Assembly (NCBI RefSeq): GCF_028009165.1
Contig: NC_079243.1
Location: forward strand, 1,054,001-1,118,000
Direction: 5' to 3'
DNA: 64,000 nucleotides
Origin: Akanthomyces muscarius
Taxonomy: Eukaryota; Ascomycota; Sordariomycetes; Hypocreales; Cordycipitaceae
Shown: positions 24,098-34,685 of the stretch, one piece after another
Layout of the letters: each line of letters opens with the position of its first letter
Numbering within the stretch: position 1 is the first letter of the stretch
Made by a program: the position numbers and the translations under genes
The notes under the pieces: generated by a model
What the model was told of the DNA's origin: nothing
Seen by the model: only the letters and a program-made list of their open reading frames with translations
Database searches by the model: none

Positions 24098-26660
24098 TAC
24101 TTATTTATTAACTATATTAACTCTTTCTAAAAGTAATACTTTAATATTAGAGTATATAGAATATTTTTATAAATTAGTATATAACTTTATTTAATATTTA
24201 TATTCTTAGAACTATATTATTTAAATTAATTTTTTTAAATAAAAAAAATTAATTTAGTATTATATTATTAAATATATTTAAAAAGAAATCTAATAATTAA
24301 TAAATATTTTATTTATATTTTATTTACTAAAAAATATTTTATTTTATTATATTAAAAAAGGTTTTATTATAAATTATTTATAATTAATAATTATTAAACT
24401 TTTATTTAATAAATAAATAAGAATTTAAAATTAAATTTAATCTATTTTTTATAAATATATATTTTTATTTAATAAATATTTATTAAATTAAAAACCCTAT
24501 TAATAATAATTATTATTATTAAATTATTATTATATTTTTATTAATATAGTTAATAAGTAAGTCACTTAAATATATAAGTCACTTATTCTACCTAGTTTTT
24601 AATACCTTTTACCTTAATACTTTTACTATTTAATAATAATTTATAGAAATCTTTTTAAAAAGGTAGGTATTATTCTTATCTTTTAAGCCTTTAAAAAAGA
24701 CCTAAAACTAAATTATAAAGAAGCTATATTAATCTATAATATATTTTAAATAACTATTTATAACTAATATAATAACTAAGTTATATAATATAACTTAATA
24801 TTTAAGTTAAAAAAACTTACTAATTTAAAAAAAAGAGTTATAATAAAATATATTTTTTAGTTAAATTTATAAAGACTTCTTTTTTAGTATATAAATATAG
24901 AAAATATAATAAATTAACTACTTATTAAATATAATAGTAAATATATTAAAGTATATTAAATAAAAAACCTTTTATAATAATAATTAAAATTTATTATATA
25001 TTTTTAATAAAAATATAATTATTAAAAGGCTAAATATAAAGATCTAATTATTATTTCTAATTAGTTTATACTTTTAGAGAATATAATTATAAAATATAAT
25101 ATTATAAAATCTAATATTTATAACTTTAATAAGACTAGGTTTCTAATAGGCTTTATTATAATAATAATAGTTATTATAAGCTTTAATAAGGTTAGAAAAG
25201 TAAAAATAATATAATCTAATAATAAAAAATAGATTATTATAATTTAAATAGTAAATTCTTAAAGCTTAATAATATTATTATATATAATAATAAAAGACTA
25301 AAAAAACTTTATACCTTAATATAAAAATAAATATTTACTTTTAAATTAGTATATTAATATAAGTTTAAATAGTTAGATAATAAATAAAATTAGTATAAAT
25401 TAAATTAATTAAATATTTTAAAAAATATCTAAAAGATTAAAAAGAGAATAATTATTATCTTTTAATTTTAAATAGTTATAAAAGTTATTACTTAATTACC
25501 TTTAAACTTTTTTACTAAAAGAAAAATATTATTATCTTTTATATACTTATATATTCTTTTTATATATTTTAACTTTTAAATATTAGTTATTTTAGTTTAC
25601 TAAAAAAGACTTATAGGTAATAAATTAAAGATTTTATAAAAACTAATATTATATATATTATTAAAAAAGACTTCTTTTTTATATTTTTAATACTTTTAAT
25701 AAGTTTATTATAAAAGAAAATATTTAAGGTAGTTTTTAAGATATTAAAATTATTTTTTTTAATCTTAAAAAGGTTATTTTTACTTTTAAATTTAAGTTTA
25801 TAATACTAAGTCTTTTAAACTTATATTTAAAATTAGCTAGATTTTAAGTCTTTTAGATATTAAGTATAATAAATAAAGTAATTTTATAGTCTTTAATTTT
25901 AAAAAAATAAATTATTAATTATCTAAATAACTTTTTAATTAAAATCTTAATATACTTAATAGTTTTAAAAAAAGTATAATAATTATTATATATAAGATTA
26001 TATTTTTTTATATTTAAGTATAAAGTCTTAAAACTATAAATAAGCTAATTAGTAAGTACTAATAGGCTAAAAAAATAAAACTATAAACTAAAAGATCTCT
26101 TTTTATATAAAATATAAGAGATTTAAAAAAGTAAATAAATATAAATAGTTAAATAAAGAATAAAATATAAACTTATAGTTATTATAAAAAAAAGGTTAAA
26201 ATATATAGTTAGTAATATAGTATATATAGTTAGACTAATTATAATATATATACTTATATTATAAATATAAATATTAGTAAAAAAGAGAGTTTTAATTAAT
26301 TTTAGAAATTTCTTTATATTATAAATAAGTTATTAATAGTTAAAAAGTAAAAGGTTAAAAAATATAGATAACTTATTTATCTAAATAACTTACTTATTAA
26401 CTATATTATATATATTCTTTATATATTTTATATATATTTAAAATACTTATAATATATATTTACTATTTTTAGAAAATATAAAATATTAAACTTATAATAA
26501 GAGGTGGCTAGTTTTTAGATTTACTATATACTACCTAATTTAACAGTAATCTTATAAGCGTTCTATATCTCTAAGTCTATTATCTAAGTGTTTATACTAT
26601 TAAGAACCTAAAACTTTTTAGCTTAATTTTAGCGATATTTATTCTCACTTCTACTAGGAC
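24098..26660. other. Second A+T-rich, RIP-like block
   Basis: Composition drops sharply at about 24100, where a family end (CTTATTTATTAACTATA, the inverse of the usual left end) marks the right terminus of a decayed element. Composition recovers gradually after 26480. It contains copy 3 of the TIR family and unassigned A+T-rich DNA. No gene is visible. Confidence 0.8.
24543..26403. mobile_element. Decayed TIR element, copy 3 (full length)
   Basis: This is the best-defined copy. The left end TATAGTTAATAAGTAAGT at 24543 is matched by the right end, whose inverse is TATAGTTAATAAGTAAGT, ending at about 26403. The element is 1.86 kb. The inner body matches copies 2 and 4 in order and orientation. 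Heavy A+T enrichment leaves no open frame, so the transposase family, if there ever was one, cannot be read. Confidence 0.65.
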
Positions 26661-27146
26661 AAACTGATCGCATATTAATAGCGATATGGGTAGGAGACGA
26701 TAAAATAGCGATAGAAACCCATGGAGACCTATGGAAACTCGCGTAGAGGCCACGGTGTCCACCATGGCGCTAGCTGTGTCGCTTCGCTGGTTCGGTCGCT
26801 CGTTGGATCGCTCACACTGCGCTGACTCGATTCTGCGCTTTCTTGACTGCTACATCAGTGCTTCTTCCAGCGGTTGCTGTGCAATACTGGAGGTATATGG
26901 AAGATTTCACTTTTGACAATTTTTACTATGATTATGATCTTCGAAGCCTCGGAAGGGACAGGAATTAGCTGTGATTCATCATCATAATGAGCTGCGAGGG
27001 GGTTTGGATGTAATTTCCTCGCCTCTGACTTTGAGCCAGCCGTAGCATTGCCTGAACCTGGGCATCGAAGTAACCTCTACGAGATCCGGGTCTCCGTTGT
27101 CGGCCCTCGCGTTGTTCGTTACAGAAGACAAAATGGTTGTAACGGG
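26661..27146. other. Left flank of the MULE, no recognised gene
   Basis: Normal composition returns. A 61-codon frame at 26731-26916 has no recognisable features. On the minus strand an open stretch runs toward the element (contains NQTEPRYNHFVFCNEQREG), which could be coding sequence interrupted by the insertion, but no family is recognised. Confidence 0.4.
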
Positions 27147-27159
27147 GCTCTGTCTGGTT
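27147..27159 (+). repeat. 13-bp flanking direct repeat, left
   Basis: GCTCTGTCTGGTT lies 8 bp outside the left inverted repeat and recurs at 34745-34757, 4 bp outside the right one. A 13-bp match in such a position is very unlikely by chance, so it is a candidate target duplication. Mutator elements usually make 8-11-bp duplications, so the exact boundary of the element is uncertain. Confidence 0.55.
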
Positions 27160-27167
27160 GGGGGACT

Positions 27168-27230
27168 AGCTCACTGGTGGTGGTCGTAAAGCTATTGAAG
27201 GTTCAGGTGGGGCAAAAAGGCAAAAAGCGG
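27168..27230 (+). repeat. Left terminal inverted repeat
   Basis: It begins AGCTCACTGGTGGTGGT and ends CAAAAAGCGG. It matches the inverse of 34686-34740 over its length except a few substitutions and an 8-bp doubling of GGCAAAAA in the left copy (63 versus 55 bp). Confidence 0.85.
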
Positions 27231-27507
27231 TGAGTCTTGACCGCATATGCAATGCATATGCAATAGACGTACTGTGCGCTTGTCGGAAAGCTCATCTGCA
27301 TACGCCATGCATATGCCGGCAGCCAGCTCTGCATATGCCCCCGGCCATAAATACGGTGTAGAAGAATTCTCATGCTATGGCGCAAAAGACGGTCAGAAAA
27401 TTGAGTGAAGAGATAACAAGGAGAAAAATAATAAAGCACATAAGCCTCGCATATGCCATACATATGCTATTATCACACACAACAAAAATCAACTTCAATA
27501 TTATTAC

Positions 27508-30500
27508 ATGATGTCATCACCAGAGTCAAGCGCGGTGAACCCTTGGGGGCAGCTGTTTCAGCATAATGAGGTAAGAATACCCTAATAAGGCTCTGGGCAT
27601 ATGCTAACAACATCAAGGACCTATTCGCCAACACTCTCGAAGACGATGACCCTACAAGCTTTTTTAATATCCCGAAAGAGATTATTGAAGAGTCTGGGCT
27701 TATGCTCAGTGGGCGCGGAGCGCGTGCTGTGAGCGTTCGCAAAGTGATTGATTGCATTGCTCTTCCAAGCTATCCAAAAGCATCGATGGATGGATTGGTA
27801 TATATTATACCAAATATATCCCCGACATATGCTGGCGATAAGGTTGAGGAAGTGACAAACTTTATATAAGAGCAAATGAGTATTGTAAGTAATACTGGGC
27901 ATATGCCAGTGCTATGCTCACTATCTACTAGGTACAGTTTGGTTCAACTCGGGTTGGCAAATGCACAACTGTTTCTCTGGTATTCTTGTGAGTAAATTCT
28001 TCAAGTGTGCAGATGCTGAGCATATACTGACTAGAGATAGGGAGCAGATGCTTGGAAAAGGAGCGCAGGCACAGTGCTGGCATATGGCCTTCAAATGCAC
28101 TGGAATACGAGTCTGCTCAAAAATCAAGCAAGATCTTATAACCTACCAAGACGACTGGAATAATGGTTTTAACCCAGAGAATATTGGCCGCATACGCCAA
28201 ACATATGCCACAAGTATTGATACCATGGAGATTGACGAACGCACACGAATGAAGACGGAAGCAGCATACCTGGCATATAAGAAGATATGGGATAGTTCAC
28301 GACGCCCTTGTCGGCTACTCCCTGTATCAGAAGACCCTGAGAGTCTACCAGGCATATGCTGCGAAGAGCAACTAATGACCTGGGTCCAGACTGACGGGCA
28401 GTACTTTATTGGCTGTCCACAAACATCGAATGAGGCCTGTCAGCACACACAGCTCCGAGTTGTTATTGGTAATATTGACCTAGCATATCTTCAGCATATG
28501 GTCGAGTATGGGTTACACGAGCCCGAGGAGCCTCTACGCGATACTTGCTCTTTTTGGGATGCCTCAAATACACGGAGAAAGGACTGTAGTAAGTGATAAG
28601 AATATATAGAATGTAGAGTGAGCATATGCTAATAATATATAGTATTTCAGCATAAGGATATATCCCGCCTACGTCCACACAGTTGCCGTGTTAAATTTAA
28701 CGTCTACATACCAATTAATAACCGCCGTTTCCCTTGGTATATGCTCAGCACACGCGACGTCCATACCCACGTTCCACCGCCACCAAAAAACATACCACAA
28801 GATATTCTTAAACATCTTATTTATGCCCTCTCTGAGCGAGATGATTTATTATATCTAACTGCTTGTAAGTATTATTCTATACTATTTAAAGCATATGCTA
28901 ATAACATACCCTATAGGGAAAATATTTTTAAGCCCTTTACTTAATGAATTCCTTAAAAAGTATAAGGCTAAGAATATTCGGAGCATCCACCCAGCATTGA
29001 ATTGTGAGGATAAAATACATGCAATACTTATACGTGCACGATTCCTTAAATACCCTGAGGGTAATGATATTGCAGGTAAGTGCTATTTAGAATGTTGTGG
29101 GCATATGCGCTAACCATGCTAGGTGTACAACGAGAATTCTGCCTTAACCAAATCCGTGAGCCAAACCAGCAATAGATACGTGAGATCAAATTCTACGGCT
29201 CTGAGTATTGGATCATCATATGCTCAAAAAGCCAGGCTTCTGCTGCTCAGAAGGCAAGATGTATACAAATTGATCTATCTTTTAAGATGATTCGAGGGAA
29301 AGCAAATATTCTTAGCATCTCAAGCTAGAATGACACTTCTAATCGTAAGCATATGCCCAGTCCAGATAATACCTATCTCTAACCTACATATCTAGTTCGC
29401 GAAACATATATTTATACTATAACAACAATCACAACTACAGAGGCATACACTAATATAAGTAAGTGCCCAGCATATACCCAGGACACTACTAATCTAAATA
29501 GATGTTCGCAGCAATGTTTCGGTGGCTTGGTGACATTGGTGGCTTTAGCATACGCTGGCACCATCTCGAGCATATGCCACACGGAAGACCTCCTCCTATG
29601 TTCTATACAGTGACGACAGATATAGATGGGAAGCAAGCACATAGTGAGCAGCTACACAGCATATACGGAGAATATAGCTAATATCATTAGGACTTGGCAA
29701 TTACTTACAAAGTCTTGATTCACGATAGACCTAGCAAGAACATTTAGAGCATGTGCTTATCTTCTGCCAGGTACATATCCAACGGAACTAGCGACATAAC
29801 CATCCTGATACTCCTGATGAGTATACATATATGTCGCTCCTAGACTCACCATCTGCTAAGATCTATAATGAGGAAGTACGTCAGCTTATTGAGGCACACC
29901 CTGAGAGAGCAAGTTGGTTTAAAGCAAAAACAGCTCCCTGGGTTATTGCTAGGCTTGTTGCAAGTGCCTCAAAGGTGCCTCCAAAATGGCGATTATATGC
30001 TCAGAAGAATACGAATATCGCAGAGAGTGGCCATTGGGAAGACTACTCTGCTGTAGGACAGCACCGCAGCCTACTATCAGGTATCCTAGGGCTACGTCAG
30101 CATGTGCTGGAGAAATGCTTCAAGGTCCAAACACAAACAGACCTAGGAGTAGCAGTAACATGGCATAATCGAGGGCCTGTTGCCCGCATAAGCCGAGCAT
30201 ATCTTCGACGAGATACTACTAATCGCATAGCGCAAGATCGACGTATCTCTCAGCCAAACCTACCCCTTAACCCACGGAATCCCTACCATGTTCGACCCGA
30301 AGGCTCAAGCCCTGCGTCAGCATATGCCTCCGATACACCAACAACTCCTGTCCCACAAAGATCCTTGCAACCCTCTGAGCCCCCGTCCTCAACAGGTTCT
30401 GGGCACATGCCGGCAATCTCTTCGTCACAACACACAATACAGGCCAACAACGTAGGCCTATATGATGCCGAGAATACACGTATAACACCACCTACTCCAT

Positions 30501-31234
30501 CACCACAAAATATACCACAAGAAGATGTGCAGACATTGGCGGAGCATATGCCTGCACAACAACCGGCATATCCGCAAATACAGGGGACAGGTACGCCCCG
30601 GCCCTCCTCGGCAGTCGGTAGGCATACGCCCAAAACCGATGGGGCATCAACTGCATTACTAGAGCCTCTCACAGCACCAGCACTAGTTAGGCATATGACT
30701 GTAATTGAGCTTAATAGCCTGTTAGATAGTGATCAGTTGGAAACAATCGATCTATCTACAGTCCCAGCCGCGGGCATATGCCAGGATGATGATCTATCAA
30801 TCATCAGTATAAGAGCTTTAACACCAAGCCGTATTAGACCAATTACTGATGCAGATTGTAAACCAGTAAGTAATAGACATAATATAGGCATATTCCCAGG
30901 ACTAACTTTCTCTAGGAACCAAAAACACCACAACAACAAAAACGGGATCGCTCTAGCTCATCAGCAACGTGCTCACTACCATCAATTTCTCAGATATCTC
31001 TACGACCAAAACGGCCCCGGCATATGCCAGAGATAGATCAATTTGATGATGCTGAGATTTCTGCACTTCTTCTACAGCAGAAGGTGGTCAGAGAGGAGTA
31101 TAAAGATCTTATTCAAGAGGATATTCAACATATAAAAGAAAAGTGTCAAAGACTCAGACAAGGTATATGCTTAAGAGAGTTTTAAAAGATACTTAACTAA
31201 TTTATATATAGGAAAGGAAAAAAGAATAAGCTAG
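27508..31234 (+). pseudogene. MULE-type transposase, five in-frame TAG codons
   Basis: Reconstructed from about 12 exons with introns at 27571-27617, 27885-27931, 28589-28642, 28865-28916, 29076-29122, 29345-29395, 29459-29511, 29644-29690, 30866-30915 and 31163-31211 (the junction between 27797 and 27868 is unresolved); about 980 residues. MULE hallmarks are in order: CIQIDLSFKMIRGKANI (first catalytic Asp), FYTVTTDIDGKQAH (second Asp), LIFCQVHIQRN (the C-x2-H motif) and KNTNIAESGHWEDYSA late. MULE transposases cut and paste elements using a DDE RNase-H-like core. The tail is Pro/Ser-rich and ends in a charged helix (QKVVREEYKDLIQEDIQHIK). TAG at 29173, 29326, 29726, 29732 and 29789 breaks it. 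All introns contain GCATATGC or a variant. The start at 27508 is the first ATG after the left end that splices in frame. Confidence 0.75.
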
Positions 31235-31288
31235 TTTTTTTTCGTTTTTTTACGCTAGATTGAAAATTAGATATTAAATAAGTATATG

Positions 31289-32305
31289 CTAGGAAAATGC
31301 TAAGTGGCTTACTTGTGATAACTTTTGTAAAGCCCGGGTAGTCTTTTTAGGTGAAGTAGTTGCGTAGCATATGCTCTGCGACTTATTAACTCTTATCACG
31401 GACTCTGTAGAGGTAATATCCTCAGGCATATGCTGACTGCTAGCTGTGTACATTCTGGCTGTGTCCTCAAGTGAGGAGTCTGTGTTAATTGTGGTGTCTG
31501 GTTGACCGTTGTCTGAGCATATGCTGGTTTGATCCCGCTCTGATCGTGTGGTTGTAGGATCTAATGTGGGAGAGACTGGCACACCGTGAGCATATGCACA
31601 CGGTGTGTTGAATGTATTTTCGAACAACATCTGTCGGAAACTTGAACGATGGAATTGTCTACCATATTTCTGTGCAAATGCTAGGTCTTGTTGGCTATAA
31701 GATTATTAGCATATGCGTATAATATGAATAGTAGATACCTACGCAAGATACTCAAGCTCAGTCGCTACCTTATATAAAAATGAGGTCTTTGGTAGGTTTT
31801 TTGGCTCACGCTGGTACCGAGCATCACGCCAACCGCCATTGAGAACCCAGGCGCGAATAGTACTACTAAGTGTAAGCATATGTCACGTCTATTCTAAAAG
31901 AATACTTACTTCTCTCCAATTAGGCGTTCTTCGTCTGATATATTCGCCTTATTTGGGAGGCGGATATGGTAGGGATGTGCTGTTCGAATGTGACGATAAA
32001 ACTAAAGTATTTGATAAGTATATCCCTAGCAAGCGCCTGGCATATGTTAGGCCACCTACATTCACATTCTCAGTATATACCCTTCCACACATTCTGCCAG
32101 TACTGTTGACAATAATATCACAAATGTGTGTGTTGACACGGGAGAGAATTTGTGTGTTTTTCTTCTCAACTGGTCCTAAAATAGAGTTAGCATATGCTGA
32201 TAAAGTGATATAAATATTCTGACCATGATGGAAGCCAAACTTTGATGGATTTGATGCATTTATCACATCAATATCTGTATACTCTAATAGAAGTTGTCGC
32301 GCCAT
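31289..32305 (-). CDS. MULE accessory protein 1, 265 residues, unknown family
   Basis: Five exons, 32305-32224, 32175-32081, 32001-31910, 31865-31743 and 31694-31289, join without a stop; total 798 nt. Introns are 48, 79, 44 and 48 nt. The N-terminal half is compact (NPSKFGFHHGPVEKKNTQI, THICDIIVNSTGRMCGR, then YRHIRTAHPYHIRLPNK), and the Cys pair followed by H-x4-H could bind zinc. The middle has RAWVLNGGWRDARYQREPKN. The last 110 residues are Ser/Thr-rich and likely disordered. Four GCATATGC copies fall in the last exon, read as AYA, IC, HM and IC. I do not recognise the family. It runs convergent to the transposase and ends 54 bp past its stop. Role unknown; DNA binding is inferred only from the possible finger and context. 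Confidence 0.65.
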
Positions 32306-32532
32306 CTTACAGGAATCTCAGTAGAAGATGTAAGGAGGAAGAGGGGTATATGCCTGATTAATTTCTATACTAGGCGGGACGGATTATTATTAATCCATAG
32401 CTTACGCATTTTTCCTCCGCATAGAAATATCTTTATAGTAAGCATAACTTATAGCGAGCATATGCTAGATTACGAAATAACCTAGTAAGTGTCCAGGGGC
32501 TGCCTGCCCGCTACTAGCCCGTATTATGTATT

Positions 32533-32612
32533 GGAATTTCAGCATATGCCGAAAAAACGACTGCCTGCCGGAGGCTGTATTGCGCTCTGGAATTTCAGCA
32601 TATGCCGAAAAA
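32533..32612. repeat. Tandem copy of a GCATATGC unit
   Basis: The stretch GGAATTTCAGCATATGCCG with following A run and GACTGCCTG occurs twice, 56 bp apart. It shows the motif being duplicated with its surroundings, in the intergenic space between the two minus-strand genes. Confidence 0.7.
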
Positions 32613-32918
32613 AAGTTGACTGCCTCGCCGCGCGGTCTGTAGGGTAGCCTGCCTGCCTTACGCTAGCTAGGCGCAGCTGGCAGCCTGTAGCCGTTTAAAT
32701 CTCTCGGCATATGCTCACAACATGCACATGAGGGACAGAAAAGATTGGGAAATGACTTTTTATTTTTCGGCATATGCCGAGGGTATCCTTCCGGTCTGCT
32801 TGCCGGGAACAAAAACATCGCCGCCTGCCTCTCAGCATATGCTGAGCACCCTCCTGAAATTCACGAAAACAACAAAGCAAAAAACTGTCCAAGTCCCGAG
32901 GAGAGGCTGGGCATATGC

Positions 32919-34283
32919 TCAGGCCTTGTTGGCGGCAGCCTTCTTGGAAGGCTGGGCCTGGCGCGTGGAGGTGCGCGTAGCAGCTATTGATTGTCAGAAT
33001 GCTGTCAGCATATGCTCGGCGTACTACTTACCAGGGGCGGCACCCTTGGTGCCCGTGGCCGCCTTGTTAAGGCGGCGCTTCTTCGACGGGGCTATTTGTC
33101 GAGGGTCAGCCTAGAACCTTGTGGGCATATGCTCAGATACTTACGGGGGGGGCCCTGGGAGGGGGAGGGGGAGCGGTCCGGGACAGCAGCCTATTACTCG
33201 TCAGCATATGCTCAGTACATGTTCGTAGTGATTAATACTTACACCGCGGCCGCGCTTGCGCGGGGTGGTCTGCGCCTAGAAAAAGTATTATTATCTTGAG
33301 TACTCGGCATATGCTCAGACTAAAACTTACAGCAGGCGGGGAGCGGTGGAAACGACCAGTCTTGTCGCCGGTCGCGGCGCGCCAGACGGGATCAGCGCGA
33401 CTAACATTAATCAGCATATGCTCAGCTTGTTCGCACAGGATTCTCTACTCACGCCTTGGCCTCCAGAAAATCCGCGATCTTCTGGATCGGGCCGCCAAGG
33501 GGACCGGCACTAGAGGTTGTTAGCTCAGCATATGCTCAGACGGTTTCTTTCACTTACCCGGGCTCGTCCAGGAAGGCGGCCCTCTTCCACTCCTGGGAGA
33601 GGACATACCAGAGGAGGGAGCTATCACGGGTCAGCATATGCTCAGCATCGGCCTGAAACTACTTACCGGCGGGCGGTGGCCTTGTCGGCGGTGGTCAAGT
33701 TGCGCCGACCGGAGGAAACGGCTACTGATGTCAGCATATGCTCAGAACTTACTTGGGCTTACTTACGGTCGAAGCCGTGCATCGTCTTGATGTGCTTCTT
33801 CATCTATTTTTTTTTGTTAGCCCGGCATATGCCCGGAAGATGCGCAACACTTACTTGGCCGGAGCCACCCAAGAAGGCAATCACGGTGCCACACATGACG
33901 CCAAGCTCGTTCTTGACGCCGCACCTTTTGAGAATTAGCTGGGCATATGCTTATGCTCAGTATTACTTACACCATGGTGTTGACCTTGGCGATCTGAATC
34001 GAGCCTAAGAAAATTGGTCAGCATATGCCTGGAATCGGTTGACAGGGAGCTTACGGAGGGGGGGGGTGGTGGCCTTCGATGCCCATGTCGCCTAGAAAAA
34101 AATTAGTATGTGGGCTTTGAGCATATGCTCAACCCGTGCTTACCGCAGTGGATGCCAAGGGCTGTCTCGCTGGGTGCCCCAACGCAGTTGACCAGCTCCT
34201 GGTCAGTGAAAGTTGCTGGGCATATGCTCAGTACATGTTCAAGTTATTGTACCACACAAAAACTTACTTCCGAAAGAATCCAT
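32919..34283 (-). CDS. MULE accessory protein 2, 14 mini-exons, basic DNA-binding-like
   Basis: Exons (minus): 34283-34268, 34215-34144, 34091-34055, 34004-33971, 33924-33855, 33803-33767, 33721-33667, 33620-33558, 33509-33453, 33400-33331, 33275-33243, 33190-33145, 33091-33032, 32983-32919. Thirteen introns of 45-55 nt all have GTAAG or similar donors and TAG-like acceptors. Reading phase agrees at 12 of 13 junctions; the exception needs one base fewer in a run of nine C in exon 3, giving about 237 residues. Seen: CGVKNELGVMC then MKKHIKTMHG (a possible zinc finger with H-x4-H), a helical middle (LLWYVLSQEWKRAAFLDEP, IQKIADFLEAKA) and a basic tail with the AT-hook-like TPRKRGRG and PSKKRRLNK. 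A nuclear DNA-binding role is likely; the family is not recognised. Every intron carries one GCATATGC, no exon does. An upstream noncoding exon may exist near 34340-34385. Confidence 0.65.
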
Positions 34284-34685
34284 CTGCATTCGTTAGCATA
34301 TGCTGAGTGTACTCTAGGAACAGGGGTAAACTTACCTTTGATGATGGCGGGGGGGCGCGCGCAGTTGTTGTATATCTACTACCTGTCTAGTCAGCATATG
34401 CTGGGTGCTTGCTTCGGGGGCAGGGCCTGCATACAGAATTTGATGATGATGAAGAAGAGAGAAAGGAGAAGAGGAGCAGGATCTAGGCATATGAGTTAAT
34501 TGTTCCTAAGCACTGGCCAGGGCACGTGAGGTATCTCAAAGGAAGTGAATTCATTGTGATCTTTTTCATTGTCTATTGCTCAGATCAACTTCAGATCAGA
34601 GTAACAAAGAGGCATATACTAATTTGAGTGAAAAGGCGGGTACCTTGCATATGCAGAGCATCTGCAGCAGAGAATCATTTTTCTG

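Larger units (their letters stand above)
27243..34654. repeat. Array of 46 GCATATGC palindromes
   Basis: Exact copies start at 27243, 27254, 27309, 27331, 27449, 27597, 27899, 28352, 28622, 28891, 29101, 29349, 29570, 30320, 30544, 30774, 31020, 31367, 31426, 31517, 31590, 31709, 32190, 32458, 32542, 32598, 32707, 32770, 32835, 32911, 33008, 33125, 33204, 33307, 33414, 33528, 33634, 33734, 33825, 33943, 34021, 34121, 34220, 34296, 34394 and 34647. Gaps in the transposase gene often hold one-base variants (GCATATAC, GCATACGC, ACATATGC). Between 32458 and 34394 the spacing is regular, 56-118 bp, averaging about 90. Many copies sit in a longer form TCAGCATATGCTCAG or TTCGGCATATGCCGAAA. I saw no exact copy outside the element. 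The function is unknown; a protein-binding site is the simplest idea. Confidence 0.95.

Noticed and set aside
29173..29791. Reassigned UAG codon (UAG as Trp)
   Set aside because: Many TGG codons remain in the same gene and other genes use TAG as stop, for example 31232-31234; light RIP explains the changes better.
29831..31036. The 401-codon frame as an independent gene
   Set aside because: It continues upstream in the same frame through spliced exons with MULE motifs, and downstream past an intron at 30866-30915; it is one part of the transposase gene.
32458..34402. CRISPR-like array: short palindrome at regular ~90-bp spacing
   Set aside because: The repeat is only 8-15 bp, the spacers are exons and introns of a spliced gene, and the genome is eukaryotic.
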